Source of the DNA: Robiginitalea aestuariiviva
GTDB taxonomy: Bacteria; Bacteroidota; Bacteroidia; Flavobacteriales; Flavobacteriaceae
Direction of reading: 5' to 3'
Length of the DNA stretch: 64,000 nt
Assembly (NCBI RefSeq): GCF_029537735.1
Contig: NZ_JARPUQ010000001.1
Coordinates: forward strand, 432,965 to 496,964
Shown: positions 16,466 through 25,277 of the stretch, in pieces
Layout of the letters: each line of letters begins with the position of its first letter
Position numbering within the stretch: position 1 is the stretch's first letter
Made by a program: the position numbers and the translations under genes
Notes under the pieces: generated by a model
What the model was told of the DNA's origin: nothing
What the model saw: only the letters and a program-made list of their open reading frames with translations
Database searches by the model: none

Positions 16466-17797
16466 ATGCATTCCAAGATCTACCGCATTTCCCTGATTGC
16501 CGCCCTTGCCGGCTTCCTGTTCGGCTTCGACACCGTTGTGATTAGCGGGGCAGAGAAAAAACTCCAGGCCCTCTGGGAAACCTCCGATGCCTTCCACGGG
16601 ACCGTGGTGATCGGGATGGCTTTATTTGGAACCGTGATCGGGGCGATGTTCGGGGGGTGGCCCACCAACCGCTTTGGCCGAAAAAAGACCCTGGTATGGA
16701 TTGGGGTGCTGTATTCGGTCTCGGCTATCGGTTCTGCCCTGGCCAACGACCCGGTCTCCTTCGGGATCTTTCGCTTCCTGGGCGGGCTGGGGATAGGCGC
16801 CTCTACCGTGGCAGCCCCTTCCTACATTTCGGAAATTGCCCCGGCCGAGCATCGGGGCCGTTTGGTTGGCCTCTACCAGTTCAACATTGTCTTCGGGATC
16901 CTGATCGCCTTCTTTTCAAACTACCTGCTAAGCGGCACAGGCCCTAACGACTGGCGATGGATGGTGGGGGTTGAAGCCTTCCCGGCCATCATCTACACCC
17001 TCTTTTCCCTGGGGATCCCCAAAAGCCCACGCTGGCTGATTACGCAGTCCAGGGAAGCCGAGGCCGCGCAGGTACTGGAGCGCCTGGGGCTAGGGGTCAG
17101 TGTGGAGGAAATCGAAAGGGACATGAAGGCCAACGAGATGGAGGCCCTGAAATCCGAAAACATCTTTATGCGCAAGTACCGATTCCCGTTGATTTTGGCC
17201 TTCCTGATCGCATTTTTTAACCAATTCTCCGGGATCAATGCCTTCCTGTACTACGCCCCCCGGATTTTTGAACTGGCCGGGCTGGGCGAAAGTACGGCCC
17301 TGCTCAGCAGCATCGGTATCGGGTTTACCAACCTGGTCTTTACGCTGCTGGGGATTTATTTAATTGACCGCCTGGGGCGTAAACAGCTTATGTATTTCGG
17401 TTCGGTCGGATACATCATCTCCCTGGCCCTGGTCGCAGCGGCCTTCCTGCTGGAATGGACCGGCATGGTGGTCCCTATTTTCCTGTTCCTCTTTATCGCT
17501 TCACACGCCATAGGGCAGGGAGCCGTGATCTGGGTCTTTATTTCCGAGGTCTTCCCCAACCACCTGCGCGGCTCCGGGCAGGCCTTTGGCTGCTCGGTCC
17601 ACTGGGTGCTCGCCTGGCTGATCCCCTCGTCTATCCCTTTCCTGATGAACTGGATAGGTCCCGGCCCCGTCTTTGGCTTCTTCGCCTTTATGATGGTGTT
17701 GCAGTTGTTGTTTGTGCATTATATGATGCCGGAAACCAAGGGGGTTTCCCTGGAGGCCCTGAGCGCCCGCCTGAGCCCCGGAAGAAAAGGGTCGTAA
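16466..17797 (+). CDS. Sugar porter family MFS transporter
   Basis: Twelve-helix inner-membrane symporter of the sugar porter family (XylE/GLUT type), 443 residues. Diagnostic motifs: GFDTVVISG in helix 1, NRFGRKK in the loop between helices 2 and 3, RFLGGLGIGAST in helix 4, a YQFNIVFGI segment in helix 5, PKSPRWL before the central loop, FNQFSGINAFLYYAPRIFE in helix 7, and the PETKG terminal signature. The sugar cannot be read from the sequence; xylose, glucose or arabinose types are all possible. It is monocistronic and is not near the sugar-acid cluster. Confidence 0.93.
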   Translation: MHSKIYRISLIAALAGFLFGFDTVVISGAEKKLQALWETSDAFHGTVVIGMALFGTVIGAMFGGWPTNRFGRKKTLVWIGVLYSVSAIGSALANDPVSFGIFRFLGGLGIGASTVAAPSYISEIAPAEHRGRLVGLYQFNIVFGILIAFFSNYLLSGTGPNDWRWMVGVEAFPAIIYTLFSLGIPKSPRWLITQSREAEAAQVLERLGLGVSVEEIERDMKANEMEALKSENIFMRKYRFPLILAFLIAFFNQFSGINAFLYYAPRIFELAGLGESTALLSSIGIGFTNLVFTLLGIYLIDRLGRKQLMYFGSVGYIISLALVAAAFLLEWTGMVVPIFLFLFIASHAIGQGAVIWVFISEVFPNHLRGSGQAFGCSVHWVLAWLIPSSIPFLMNWIGPGPVFGFFAFMMVLQLLFVHYMMPETKGVSLEALSARLSPGRKGS

Positions 17798-17898
17798 TCC
17801 GGCAGGTGGCAGTGGTCCGGCAAGGGGTTCACTTGGTCGAAATCCGATCCCGTCCTAATGGCTGATCCACTGGTTTTTAGTATCTTGTTAGAAACTAT

Positions 17899-18033
17899 AT
17901 GAAAATGGATAACCAGTTATCTCTGGGCACCCGGCTATTGAATGGATTTCTGAGCCTGATGGTGTTCCTGCTGATCCTCGTTCTGGCTGCAGTGGTCATT
18001 TGCCTGATCCTGGCGGTCTTCGGGGTATTCTAG
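17899..18033 (+). CDS. Small single-helix membrane protein, 44 residues
   Basis: An ATG at 17899 opens 44 codons ending in TAG. Residues 1-13 are polar (MKMDNQLSLGTR); residues 14-43 are one long hydrophobic helix. A TATCTTG sequence at 17881-17887 resembles a shifted -7 box. There is no recognised family, and its existence as a gene is inference from the clean hydrophobic profile and the position in an otherwise empty gap. Confidence 0.45.
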   Translation: MKMDNQLSLGTRLLNGFLSLMVFLLILVLAAVVICLILAVFGVF

Positions 18034-18100
18034 GTTTTGGGGTGTACCCTGGCCAATTCTTCCCCCAAACAGGGCTGCAATCTACTCCCCAAACCACGTT

Positions 18101-18967
18101 TTAATTCCGGGCGGGCTCCCGGCTGGTGCGAACCACGCTGCGGGTATCCATTTGGGAGGTGATGATCATCTCCCCGGGCAAAGCAATCTCGAATGCCATT
18201 GGCAAATCCCCTTTTACTTCTTCCCAAAACCCTTCAGAAATCCGAAAAATCCCGCTTCCGCCGCCCTGGCCTTCCACATGCATCTCCATTTGTTCATTCT
18301 GCATGTCCATGGTTACGCTTTGGTCCAGGGTAAAAAACGCCCGGTCTCCTTCCACCGCATCCAGGGTATAGAGAATGGTAATCTGGGCTTCCATGGGGTT
18401 CATCCCGGCCATGGGGATGGTCATCGGGATTTCCATGGGAAAGGAATCCCCCACCGCAACGGGATGCTCAGGAAGCTGCATATAACGTTGGATGTTTTCC
18501 ATCACCCCTTTCAGCATCCCTTCAATGGCAGGGTCAAACCCTTTGCCGCCTACCGAATCCAGCACAAAGGAGCGGTCTGGCCCATAGCGCCCATAGAGCA
18601 TCTCCCCGGTTAAGGGATTTTCTGGTTGCTGTATCTCCTGTCCGTTCATTTTGGATTCGGAGCGGATGTTGCCATAAGCCATGATCCATGAAAAATAGCC
18701 TTCCGGCCCGGCGGCACCGGTGGTAAGGGTATAGGGGATGGTATTGCGCATCTCCATCTCCATGGGAAAGCCGTCGGCCGCGCTCCCCATAGCCGAAGCC
18801 AGGGAATCCGGCATGTGCAGGTCCATGCGCCCGACCACCTCGGTTTCCACCTCCAGCTGATATACGGATTCGGGGGCGTACCCCACCTTGAAAGTCACCT
18901 GTTGTTGCGCGCAAACGCTGGCACCTGCCAGAAGGAACAACAAGGAAAGGAAGCAGTTTCGCAACAT
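18101..18967 (-). CDS. Secreted hypothetical protein, 288 residues
   Basis: Signal peptide at residues 1-20 (ending SVCAQQ), then a long beta-rich, strikingly methionine-rich chain (clusters such as MEMEMRN, MTIPMAGMNPMEAQ and MDMQNEQMEMH). No catalytic motif or membrane helix after the signal, so a periplasmic or surface protein. The shape of the sequence recalls DUF6263-like proteins of Bacteroidota, but I am not certain. The Met clusters could bind copper or be incidental. It is monocistronic, with its stop 67 bases from the stop of the small membrane ORF on the other strand. Confidence 0.75.
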   Translation of the reverse strand: MLRNCFLSLLFLLAGASVCAQQQVTFKVGYAPESVYQLEVETEVVGRMDLHMPDSLASAMGSAADGFPMEMEMRNTIPYTLTTGAAGPEGYFSWIMAYGNIRSESKMNGQEIQQPENPLTGEMLYGRYGPDRSFVLDSVGGKGFDPAIEGMLKGVMENIQRYMQLPEHPVAVGDSFPMEIPMTIPMAGMNPMEAQITILYTLDAVEGDRAFFTLDQSVTMDMQNEQMEMHVEGQGGGSGIFRISEGFWEEVKGDLPMAFEIALPGEMIITSQMDTRSVVRTSREPARN

Positions 18968-19082
18968 GGGAAATCGTTTTAGTTCTCCTCCAAGATAGCA
19001 CTATTTTTCCTACCCCTACAAGATCCAAAACCTAACGCCCACTGGGCACAGGTGATCCCTGGAAGAAAGGCCTGGATGCGCG

Positions 19083-20030
19083 TTAACCCGGGAGGCCGTG
19101 TTCATGGGCAGCCTTGCGCAGGCGATCCATAATGGCAATGCCTATCCCCTGCTCCGGGACGGGTTCGGCCACCAGGCATTCCACCCCGGAGGCCTCCAGT
19201 TGGTGCATAGCACCGAAAATACCGGCAGCATAGGCCTTCAGGTCCCCATCCGGGGCCAGAGTGAGCACCCGGGCAAAGCCCTGGGGTGCGTTACCGCGGT
19301 AACTGATAAAGCCGCATTTGGAGGGATCCAGGCGTTGCAGCAGGGTCGGGGTAAAAAGGTGAAAGGGCTTTGCAGGGCTGTAATGGGAAGCCAGCATCCC
19401 CGGGGCTTCCGGGCTGCCCGCGGCTACCGGGCTGGCAGATTCCGGCAAGATCCGGTTCAGGTCTTCGCGCGTAATGGCCCCCGGGCGCAGGATCACATAT
19501 CCATCCGGGCGCAATGCAATGATGGTAGACTCGATGCCCACCCGGGTTTCCCCTCCGTCCAGCACAAAATCCACCTCGGGCATATGCCGGGTTACGTGCT
19601 GGGCAGCCGTGGGGCTGATCCGGCCAAATTTGTTCGCGCTTGGGGCGGCAATGGGGCAGCCCGAACGGCGGATGAGCTCCTGGGCCATGGGGTGGTCCGG
19701 CATACGCACGCCCACGGTGGGCAGCCCTGAGGTCACCAGGTCCGGAACGCGTTCGGTCTTAGGCACTACCACGGTGAGGGGGCCGGGCCAGAAGGCTTCG
19801 GCCAGGCGGGTGAGCCTCGGGTCTTTGGAAGGGGTCAGCAGTTGCAGCTGGGAAAGGTCTGCGATGTGGACAATAAGTGGGTCAAAGGCCGGACGTTCCT
19901 TGAGTTCGAAAATCCGTGCGGCCGCCATGGGGTCCAGCGCATTGGCCCCCAGGCCGTAAACGGTTTCCGTCGGGAAAGCTACCACCTTCCCCTCGCGGAT
20001 ACAGGCGGCAGCCTGGTCTAGTGGATCCAT
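19083..20030 (-). CDS. L-threonylcarbamoyladenylate synthase (Sua5 type)
   Basis: Makes threonylcarbamoyl-AMP for the t6A37 modification of ANN-decoding tRNAs. 315 residues from the ATG at 20030. The open frame continues upstream through the tRNA-Leu gene, giving a false N-terminus of the MVELVDT type. Seen: the YrdC domain 1-190 with AFPTETVYGLGANA near 20-33, KERPAFDPLIVH near 46-57, SANKFGRISPT near 131-141 and STIIALRPDGYVILRPGAI near 168-186; then a linker (SPGMLASHYSPAKPF type, here APGMLASHYSPAKPF) and a C-terminal Sua5 domain. The presence of that domain marks the long Sua5 form. Confidence 0.94.
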   Translation of the reverse strand: MDPLDQAAACIREGKVVAFPTETVYGLGANALDPMAAARIFELKERPAFDPLIVHIADLSQLQLLTPSKDPRLTRLAEAFWPGPLTVVVPKTERVPDLVTSGLPTVGVRMPDHPMAQELIRRSGCPIAAPSANKFGRISPTAAQHVTRHMPEVDFVLDGGETRVGIESTIIALRPDGYVILRPGAITREDLNRILPESASPVAAGSPEAPGMLASHYSPAKPFHLFTPTLLQRLDPSKCGFISYRGNAPQGFARVLTLAPDGDLKAYAAGIFGAMHQLEASGVECLVAEPVPEQGIGIAIMDRLRKAAHEHGLPG

Positions 20031-20068
20031 CCTATTGCATCTTACTTTGCGCGGGAAAACCCCACAAA

Positions 20069-20094
20069 AAAACCCATCCGTCGGGATGGGTTTT
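20069..20094 (-). terminator. Terminator of the tRNA-Leu gene
   Basis: Perfect 11-base stem AAAACCCATCC / GGATGGGTTTT with a four-base loop, followed on the minus strand by more T. It directly follows the tRNA and separates it from the Sua5 gene. Confidence 0.8.
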
Positions 20095-20095
20095 G

Positions 20096-20177
20096 TACAG
20101 GTGGGGAGACTCGAACTCCCAAGCCTCGCGGCACTAGTACCTGAAACTAGCGTGTCTACCAATTCCACCACACCTGC
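20096..20177 (-). tRNA. tRNA-Leu (anticodon CAG)
   Basis: Minus strand: acceptor GCAGGTG pairs with CACCTGT (one G-U), D-arm with GGTAGACA, anticodon stem CTAGT/ACTAG around TTCAGGT (anticodon CAG), variable arm GCCGCGAGGC and T-arm GGGAGTTCGAGTCTCCC. About 82 bases, no encoded CCA. Confidence 0.95.
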
Positions 20178-20344
20178 CTGTCAGGACCCGAAGGCCACAT
20201 AACACCCAATTCATTCAAATTGGGACGGCAAATTTAGTGCTTTTTTTGAATTGTATGCAAAGATTTTTTGGGTTTCGTTCCGGGAATTCTTTCCCCGGGC
20301 CGGAACGCAGCTCTTTCACGGGGAGCGCACTTCGTATTAAAATG

Positions 20345-20352
20345 TATATTTA
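20345..20352 (+). promoter_or_regulatory. Putative -7 box of gntP
   Basis: TATATTTA, one mismatch to TAnnTTTG, 17 bases before the ATG at 20370; it favours this start over the frame's upstream extension. Confidence 0.4.
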
Positions 20353-20369
20353 GGGGAAGTTGGCTGCTT

Positions 20370-21698
20370 ATGTACATTTTTATCCTGGTCCTGCTATGCA
20401 TCGCCTTTATCGTCTGGGCAGGCGCCCGCCTGCAATGGCATCCCTTGCTGGCCTTACTGACGGCCTCCTTTTTATTTGGCCTGCTATCCGGGATGCCGCT
20501 GAGCACCCTGATCGACACCCTGAATACGGGCTTTGGGGAAACCATAGGTAAAATTGGCCTGCTCATTATCCTGGGGATCATCATTGGCACCTTCCTGGAG
20601 AAATCCGGCGGGGCCATGGTTATTGCCGAAAAGGTGCTGGGGTGGATTGGCCGCAAACGCATCTATGCCGCCCTGGGCATTATGGGCTATATCGTGTCCA
20701 TCCCCGTGTATGCAGACAGCGGTTTTATGATCCTCCATCCCCTGGCCCGCGCCCTTTCGCGAAAAGCGAAGGCCTCCTACATTGGGGCGGGTATTGCCCT
20801 TGCGCTGGGGTTAACGGCCAGCCATACCATGGTGCCCCCTACCCCAGGCCCCATTGCTGCAGCCGGAATCATGGAAGCAGACCTGGGGCTGGTGCTCCTC
20901 TTTGGCCTGGCAGCCAGCGCAGCCGGACTCACCGGTTGTATCCTTTTTGCCCGTAGCCTTCGGCATCTCCCGGACCCGGAAGGGGCTGCTCCTGCACCTG
21001 TGCCCATTGAAAGCACATATAAACCGGGGGCCCTGAAAGCCTTCCTCCCCATCCTGGCCCCTATCCTGCTGATCCTGCTGGGGGCCCTGGCTGCCCTCCC
21101 CGGGCACCCGCTGGGTACCGGTTGGGCCTATACCGCGGCTACAAATGCCGGCCACCCCGTGGCTGCCCTGGGTGCGGGCCTGCTGCTGGCCCTGTTGCTC
21201 CCGAAAAAGTGGGAGCGGCAAATGCTGCACAGCAGCGGGTGGGTTGGGGAAGCCCTGCACAACGCGGCTATCATTATCCTGATCACCGGTGCCGGCGGGG
21301 CCTTTGGCAAGGTGCTGCAGGAAGCGGGAATCGGGACGCTTATCGAGGAACAATTCGGGACGACTGCCCTGGGAATTTGGCTGCCCTTTCTGGTGGCAGC
21401 CGCCCTGAAATCTGCCCAGGGTTCTTCTACGGTAGCCCTCATAACCACTGCATCCATCATTGCTCCCCTGCAAGGGGCCCTGGGGTTCGACACCCCATTG
21501 GCCCAGGCCATGGCCGTGGTAGCCATTGGGGCCGGGTCTGCCGTAGTATCCCATGCCAACGACAGTTTTTTCTGGGTGGTAACCCAACTGCTGGGTCTGG
21601 ATACCGCCCGGGGATACCGAACCCATACGATGGGTACAGCCATCCTTGGTCTTTCCGCCATGATTTGCCTGAGCCTGCTTTATCTCTTTATTTCCTAA
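20370..21698 (+). CDS. gntP: GntP family gluconate:H+ symporter
   Basis: 442 residues from the ATG at 20370, which begins in the first membrane helix (YIFILVLLCIAFIVW). The longer frame adds a polar extension that is not family-like. Ten or more membrane helices. Family marks seen: LSTLIDTLNTGFGETIGKIG in the first third, PVYADSGF near residue 113, LTASHTMVPPTPGP near 148-161, and a C-terminal AAALKSAQGSST stretch followed by SHANDSFFWVV. GntP members import gluconate, fructuronate, glycerate and similar acids. It lies upstream of a KdaD-like gene and converges on a uronate operon, which supports a sugar-acid substrate. Confidence 0.92.
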   Translation: MYIFILVLLCIAFIVWAGARLQWHPLLALLTASFLFGLLSGMPLSTLIDTLNTGFGETIGKIGLLIILGIIIGTFLEKSGGAMVIAEKVLGWIGRKRIYAALGIMGYIVSIPVYADSGFMILHPLARALSRKAKASYIGAGIALALGLTASHTMVPPTPGPIAAAGIMEADLGLVLLFGLAASAAGLTGCILFARSLRHLPDPEGAAPAPVPIESTYKPGALKAFLPILAPILLILLGALAALPGHPLGTGWAYTAATNAGHPVAALGAGLLLALLLPKKWERQMLHSSGWVGEALHNAAIIILITGAGGAFGKVLQEAGIGTLIEEQFGTTALGIWLPFLVAAALKSAQGSSTVALITTASIIAPLQGALGFDTPLAQAMAVVAIGAGSAVVSHANDSFFWVVTQLLGLDTARGYRTHTMGTAILGLSAMICLSLLYLFIS

Positions 21699-21711
21699 TG
21701 CCGCTGCTGCC

Positions 21712-22545
21712 ATGAAACTCTATCGCACCACCCAGGGAATCTTACTGGAACACCAGGGTGCCTTCCGCATCCTGCAAACCGAGTGGGACGCCCTGATCCG
21801 TTCGGCAAACCTGCCCGCCACCCTGGAGGGCCTCTGGAGTCACTCCCCTTTAGTGGAGGACCCTGCCCCCTATCTGCATGCAATGCTCCCACCCGTAGGC
21901 CAACAGGAACTCTGGGCCTCGGGGGTCACCTACCTGCGCAGCAAGAGCGCCCGGATGGAGGAATCGCGGGAAGCCGGAGGCGGCAATTTTTACGATAAGG
22001 TGTATGAAGCGCCGCGGCCGGAGTTGTTTTTCAAGGCCATGCCCCACCGCATTGCCGGGCACCGGCAACCCATCCGCATCCGCAGGGACGCCCTTTGGAA
22101 TGTACCGGAACCCGAACTCACCCTGGTGATCAATCCCTCCGGGCGTATCTGCGCCTATACGATCGGGAATGATGTGAGTTCCAGGGACATTGAAGGGGAA
22201 AACCCCCTGTACCTGCCCCAGGCCAAATCCTATGAAGGTTCTGCGGCAATAGGCCCCTGCCTTTGGGTCCCGGACGGCCCCATTCCGCCGGAGACGGAAA
22301 TCCATTTGCAAATCCTGCGCGGCGGGGTGGTGGAATTTGAAGACACCGTAGCCCTGGCCCGGATGAAAAGAAGCCTGGAGGAACTGGTCTCTTACTTGTA
22401 CCGGGAACTGGATTTTCCCAACGGCAGCCTGCTGATGACGGGCACGGGTATTGTCCCTCCCAATGATTTCACGCTGCAGGTGGGGGACCAGGTTCGCATC
22501 CGCATCGATCCCGTTGGCGTTTTGGAAAATACCGTTACCCGATAA
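21712..22545 (+). CDS. Fumarylacetoacetate hydrolase-family protein, KdaD-like sugar-acid dehydratase
   Basis: 277 residues, 13 bases after gntP. The FAH-fold catalytic region is seen: WASGVTYLRSK near 65-75, FYDKVYEAPRPELFFK near 91-106, then the metal-site stretch GNDVSSRDIEGENPLYLPQA near 154-173 and KSYEGSAAIGP near 174-184. These blocks resemble 2-keto-3-deoxy-D-arabinonate dehydratase (KdaD) more than true fumarylacetoacetases, which are longer. The family resemblance is from memory. Linkage to gntP and to the uronate operon supports action on a 2-keto-3-deoxy sugar acid rather than tyrosine catabolism. Confidence 0.8.
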   Translation: MKLYRTTQGILLEHQGAFRILQTEWDALIRSANLPATLEGLWSHSPLVEDPAPYLHAMLPPVGQQELWASGVTYLRSKSARMEESREAGGGNFYDKVYEAPRPELFFKAMPHRIAGHRQPIRIRRDALWNVPEPELTLVINPSGRICAYTIGNDVSSRDIEGENPLYLPQAKSYEGSAAIGPCLWVPDGPIPPETEIHLQILRGGVVEFEDTVALARMKRSLEELVSYLYRELDFPNGSLLMTGTGIVPPNDFTLQVGDQVRIRIDPVGVLENTVTR

Positions 22546-22554
22546 CCGCCAGCT

Positions 22555-23883
22555 TTACAAGGTAGGCTCCCACCCGGGTTGATAGGCCCGCTTCCAGTTT
22601 TTCATGACCTCTTTGTCATTGGTCACGCGCCCTGTGGCGGTATCGACATGCAGGGTATGCCCGGCATCCTGGGCCATATTGCCCAGGTGGCAGAGCATGG
22701 TGGAGATGCTGGCGTCTGCAATGGGCGCGGCCAGGGCCTCCCCGTCGCGGATGGCGTTGAAAAAGTTGGCCACGTGGTTTACGTCCAGCGCCCCTATCCC
22801 CTGGGTGTCCGTGGTAGCGCTCAGGCTGCGTTCAAAGAAGTAGGCCACGGGTTTGCCCCCCAGGTCGTAGCGTTTATAGAAGTTCCGGCTGAGCTCAATG
22901 GTCCCCTTTTCCCCGTAGAGGGTTACTCCCCGCCCGGGCCGTTCGGGCTTGAGCAGGCCGCGGCTGTGCCCGGTCCAGGTAATAAATCGGCCTTCGCCGA
23001 AGGTGTAGGTTACCTGTTGGTTGTCCGGGAATTCCCAGTCGTCATCGTAGGTGTATTTACCCCCGAAGGAGGTTACCGTTTCGGGCAGGCCTACCCCCAG
23101 CGCCCAACGGCAGATGTCGATCTCGTGGGTGCCGTTGTTGTGGATTTCCCCCGTACCCCAGCGGCGAAACCAGTGCCAGTTATAAGGGTGGATATTGGAG
23201 CGGTAATCGGTTCGCGGGGCAGGGCCCTGCCAGAGTTCCCAGTCCAGGGTATCCGGCACAGGCGCCACGGTGCCTTTTCCTATGGATTCCCGGTTGTTGG
23301 AATAATAGGCCTCCCCCTTGTAAACCTTTCCGATAAGGCCATTGCGGATATCCTTTATGGCCTGTATGGAGGTCTCGGCGGAACGCTGTTGGTTCCCCAT
23401 TTGCACCACCTTCCCGTATTTCTTCTGAGCGGCCACCAGCAACTCGTTTTCATGGGGGTTGTGGCTGCAGGGTTTCTCTACATATACGTGTTTGCCGGCC
23501 TGCAGGGCCAGGATGGCCATAGGAGCATGCCAGTGTTCCGGGGTGGCAATAAAGACGGCTTCCACCTCGGGGTCTTCCAGGGCTTTCCTGAAATCCCGGA
23601 CCGAAGCGGGCACCTGCCCCAGGTGTTCCTGGCACCAGGCATTGTGGGCCTCCAGGATCGCTTCGTCCACATCGCAATTGTATTTCACATAGGCGTCCGG
23701 GCAGGCATGGATGGCCATGACATGGGCCTTCCCCCGGCTGCGGATCCCGATTACGGCGCAGGCGATCCTGCGGTTGGCGCCCAGGATGCGGGCATAACTG
23801 GCACTGGGGAAGACCAGGCCGGACAGACCCAGGGCTGCCGTCCCAGCTGTGGTTTTCCGAATAAAACTTCTACGGGTTTCCAT
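22555..23883 (-). CDS. Tat-exported Gfo/Idh/MocA family oxidoreductase
   Basis: 442 residues. It opens with a twin-arginine signal (RRSFIRK, then a hydrophobic stretch and ASYA), so it is exported folded with its nicotinamide cofactor. Seen: the Rossmann strand IACAVIGIRSRGKAH near 39-53, EAVFIATPEHWHAPMA near 108-123, EKPCSHNPHE near 136-145 with the conserved Lys, and the C-terminal substrate half with GTGEIHNNGTHEIDICRW near 244-261. Exported members in Bacteroidota oxidise glycosides (for example at C3) or act as glycosidases. Last gene of the leftward uronate operon, four bases after the DUF1080 gene. Confidence 0.9.
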   Translation of the reverse strand: METRRSFIRKTTAGTAALGLSGLVFPSASYARILGANRRIACAVIGIRSRGKAHVMAIHACPDAYVKYNCDVDEAILEAHNAWCQEHLGQVPASVRDFRKALEDPEVEAVFIATPEHWHAPMAILALQAGKHVYVEKPCSHNPHENELLVAAQKKYGKVVQMGNQQRSAETSIQAIKDIRNGLIGKVYKGEAYYSNNRESIGKGTVAPVPDTLDWELWQGPAPRTDYRSNIHPYNWHWFRRWGTGEIHNNGTHEIDICRWALGVGLPETVTSFGGKYTYDDDWEFPDNQQVTYTFGEGRFITWTGHSRGLLKPERPGRGVTLYGEKGTIELSRNFYKRYDLGGKPVAYFFERSLSATTDTQGIGALDVNHVANFFNAIRDGEALAAPIADASISTMLCHLGNMAQDAGHTLHVDTATGRVTNDKEVMKNWKRAYQPGWEPTL

Positions 23884-23886
23884 AAC

Positions 23887-25263
23887 CTATTCGTTTAGGG
23901 GTTTGATTTTAATGTTCCGGAATTGCACCCGGTCTCCGTGGTCCTGCAAAAGGATATGCCCGCGCGGGGCTTCCCCGAAGGCCGGCCAGACTTTATATTT
24001 ACTTTCTGCCACCAATTGGCGGTAGGCCTCACTGCCCCGCTGGTATTCCAGTACCCTGGCGCCGTTGAGCCAATGTTCCACATGGCCGTTCTCGGACCGG
24101 ATGTAGGCGGTGTTCCATTGCCCGATAGGCGCAACCGGCTTATCCGGGGCAGCGGCAATCAGGTCGTAGAGGGAAGCCAGGGTGCGGCTGCCCTCGTGGT
24201 TGCCGAGTTTGGCATCCGGGTGGCGGGCGTCGTCCAGGATCTGGTATTCCAGCCCGATAGCCGATCCCTCACCTTGGTTAAGCTCGGTATCCACATAGTA
24301 TTTGATCCCGCTATTGGCGCCTTCGGTAATCCGGAAATCGACGTGCATCTCAAAATCCCCGAAGGTTTCTTCGGTTACAATGTCGCCACCTGCCGCGGCT
24401 TCGGCCCCGCCCGAGGCCAGCACGGTAAGGATGCCGTTTTCCATATTCCATCCGGTTGCAGGAAAGCTGTCCAGGCGCGCACCCCTCCAACCCTTAGCCG
24501 TAGCCCCGTCCCAAAGGAGCTGCCACCCACCATCCTGCTCGGCTGCGGTCAGACGGTTCAGGGTGGTTATGGGCTCCAGGGGCATGTCCTGGGTATATTG
24601 CTGCAGGCTGTCGGTGAGGATGCGCAGGTTGCGCCAGCGGATTTCGGTACCCGCCTGCTGGTCTTTGCCAATACTATGCACCTGCAGGGCGATAAACCCT
24701 TCCCCGGTCTTGTCGTCGATCAGGTGGGCGGCCGGCACCTGGTTGATCCAGGTTTTAAGGGTATCCCCTATGGCCTCGATGCGGTAATGGTTCCAGCCAT
24801 CGCGGCGGAACGCCTGCTGTGCTTCCGGATTACCGTCCAGGGGCACCAGCCACCCCCTGCGGCCTTCGTCATAGATGCCCGCGCTCCAGGCCCTGGCCGA
24901 GGGGTCAATCTCTACCTGATAGCCGTGTACCCGGCCGTTCTGGTAATAGGGAAAGCTGTTGCTGCGGATCTGGATCCCGGAATTCATGGTGGTATCTACC
25001 CGGTATTCCAGCTCCAGGATAAAGTCGCCATACCGGGCCTGGGTGGCCAGGAAGGAGTTCGGGGTCTGGTGCACGGTACGCCCTACAATGGCACCGTCTT
25101 CCACTGCATAGCGGGCCTCTCCGCCCAATTGCTCCCATCCGTTCAGGTCTGTGCCGTTAAACAGGGGTTGCCATGGCGTATCCGTTTCGGGGCCAGGGGC
25201 GCAGGCCAGCCCCAGCAACAGAAGAGCCGCGGCTGCACAACTAAAATATCGATTTGTTATCAT
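23887..25263 (-). CDS. Lipoprotein with two DUF1080 (3-keto-glycoside hydrolase-like) domains
   Basis: 458 residues from the ATG at 25263, giving a lipoprotein signal ending LGLAC; a GTG at 25281 that overlaps the dctM stop (GTGA) is the alternative start. Two DUF1080 jelly-roll domains: the first about 35-210 (LFNGTDLNGWEQLGG, NSGIQIRS, GYQVEIDP) and the second about 245-455 (LLWDGATAKGWRG, NSGIKYYVD, GLEYQILDD). DUF1080 proteins hydrolyse or eliminate from 3-keto-glycosides made by partner Gfo/Idh enzymes; the next gene is such an enzyme. The tandem duplication is notable, since most members carry one domain. Location: membrane-anchored, periplasmic or surface. Confidence 0.87.
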   Translation of the reverse strand: MITNRYFSCAAAALLLLGLACAPGPETDTPWQPLFNGTDLNGWEQLGGEARYAVEDGAIVGRTVHQTPNSFLATQARYGDFILELEYRVDTTMNSGIQIRSNSFPYYQNGRVHGYQVEIDPSARAWSAGIYDEGRRGWLVPLDGNPEAQQAFRRDGWNHYRIEAIGDTLKTWINQVPAAHLIDDKTGEGFIALQVHSIGKDQQAGTEIRWRNLRILTDSLQQYTQDMPLEPITTLNRLTAAEQDGGWQLLWDGATAKGWRGARLDSFPATGWNMENGILTVLASGGAEAAAGGDIVTEETFGDFEMHVDFRITEGANSGIKYYVDTELNQGEGSAIGLEYQILDDARHPDAKLGNHEGSRTLASLYDLIAAAPDKPVAPIGQWNTAYIRSENGHVEHWLNGARVLEYQRGSEAYRQLVAESKYKVWPAFGEAPRGHILLQDHGDRVQFRNIKIKPLNE

Positions 25264-25277
25264 GGGTTTGGTATTGG

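Noticed and set aside
20031-20171. N-terminal extension of the Sua5 gene reading MVELVDT...
   Set aside because: It is the antisense-like translation of the tRNA-Leu gene, a known artefact; the ATG at 20030 gives the normal protein start.
21712-22545. Fumarylacetoacetase partner of homogentisate dioxygenase
   Set aside because: The family fold agrees, but length and motifs are of the KdaD-like group and it is 27 kb from hmgA, beside gntP.
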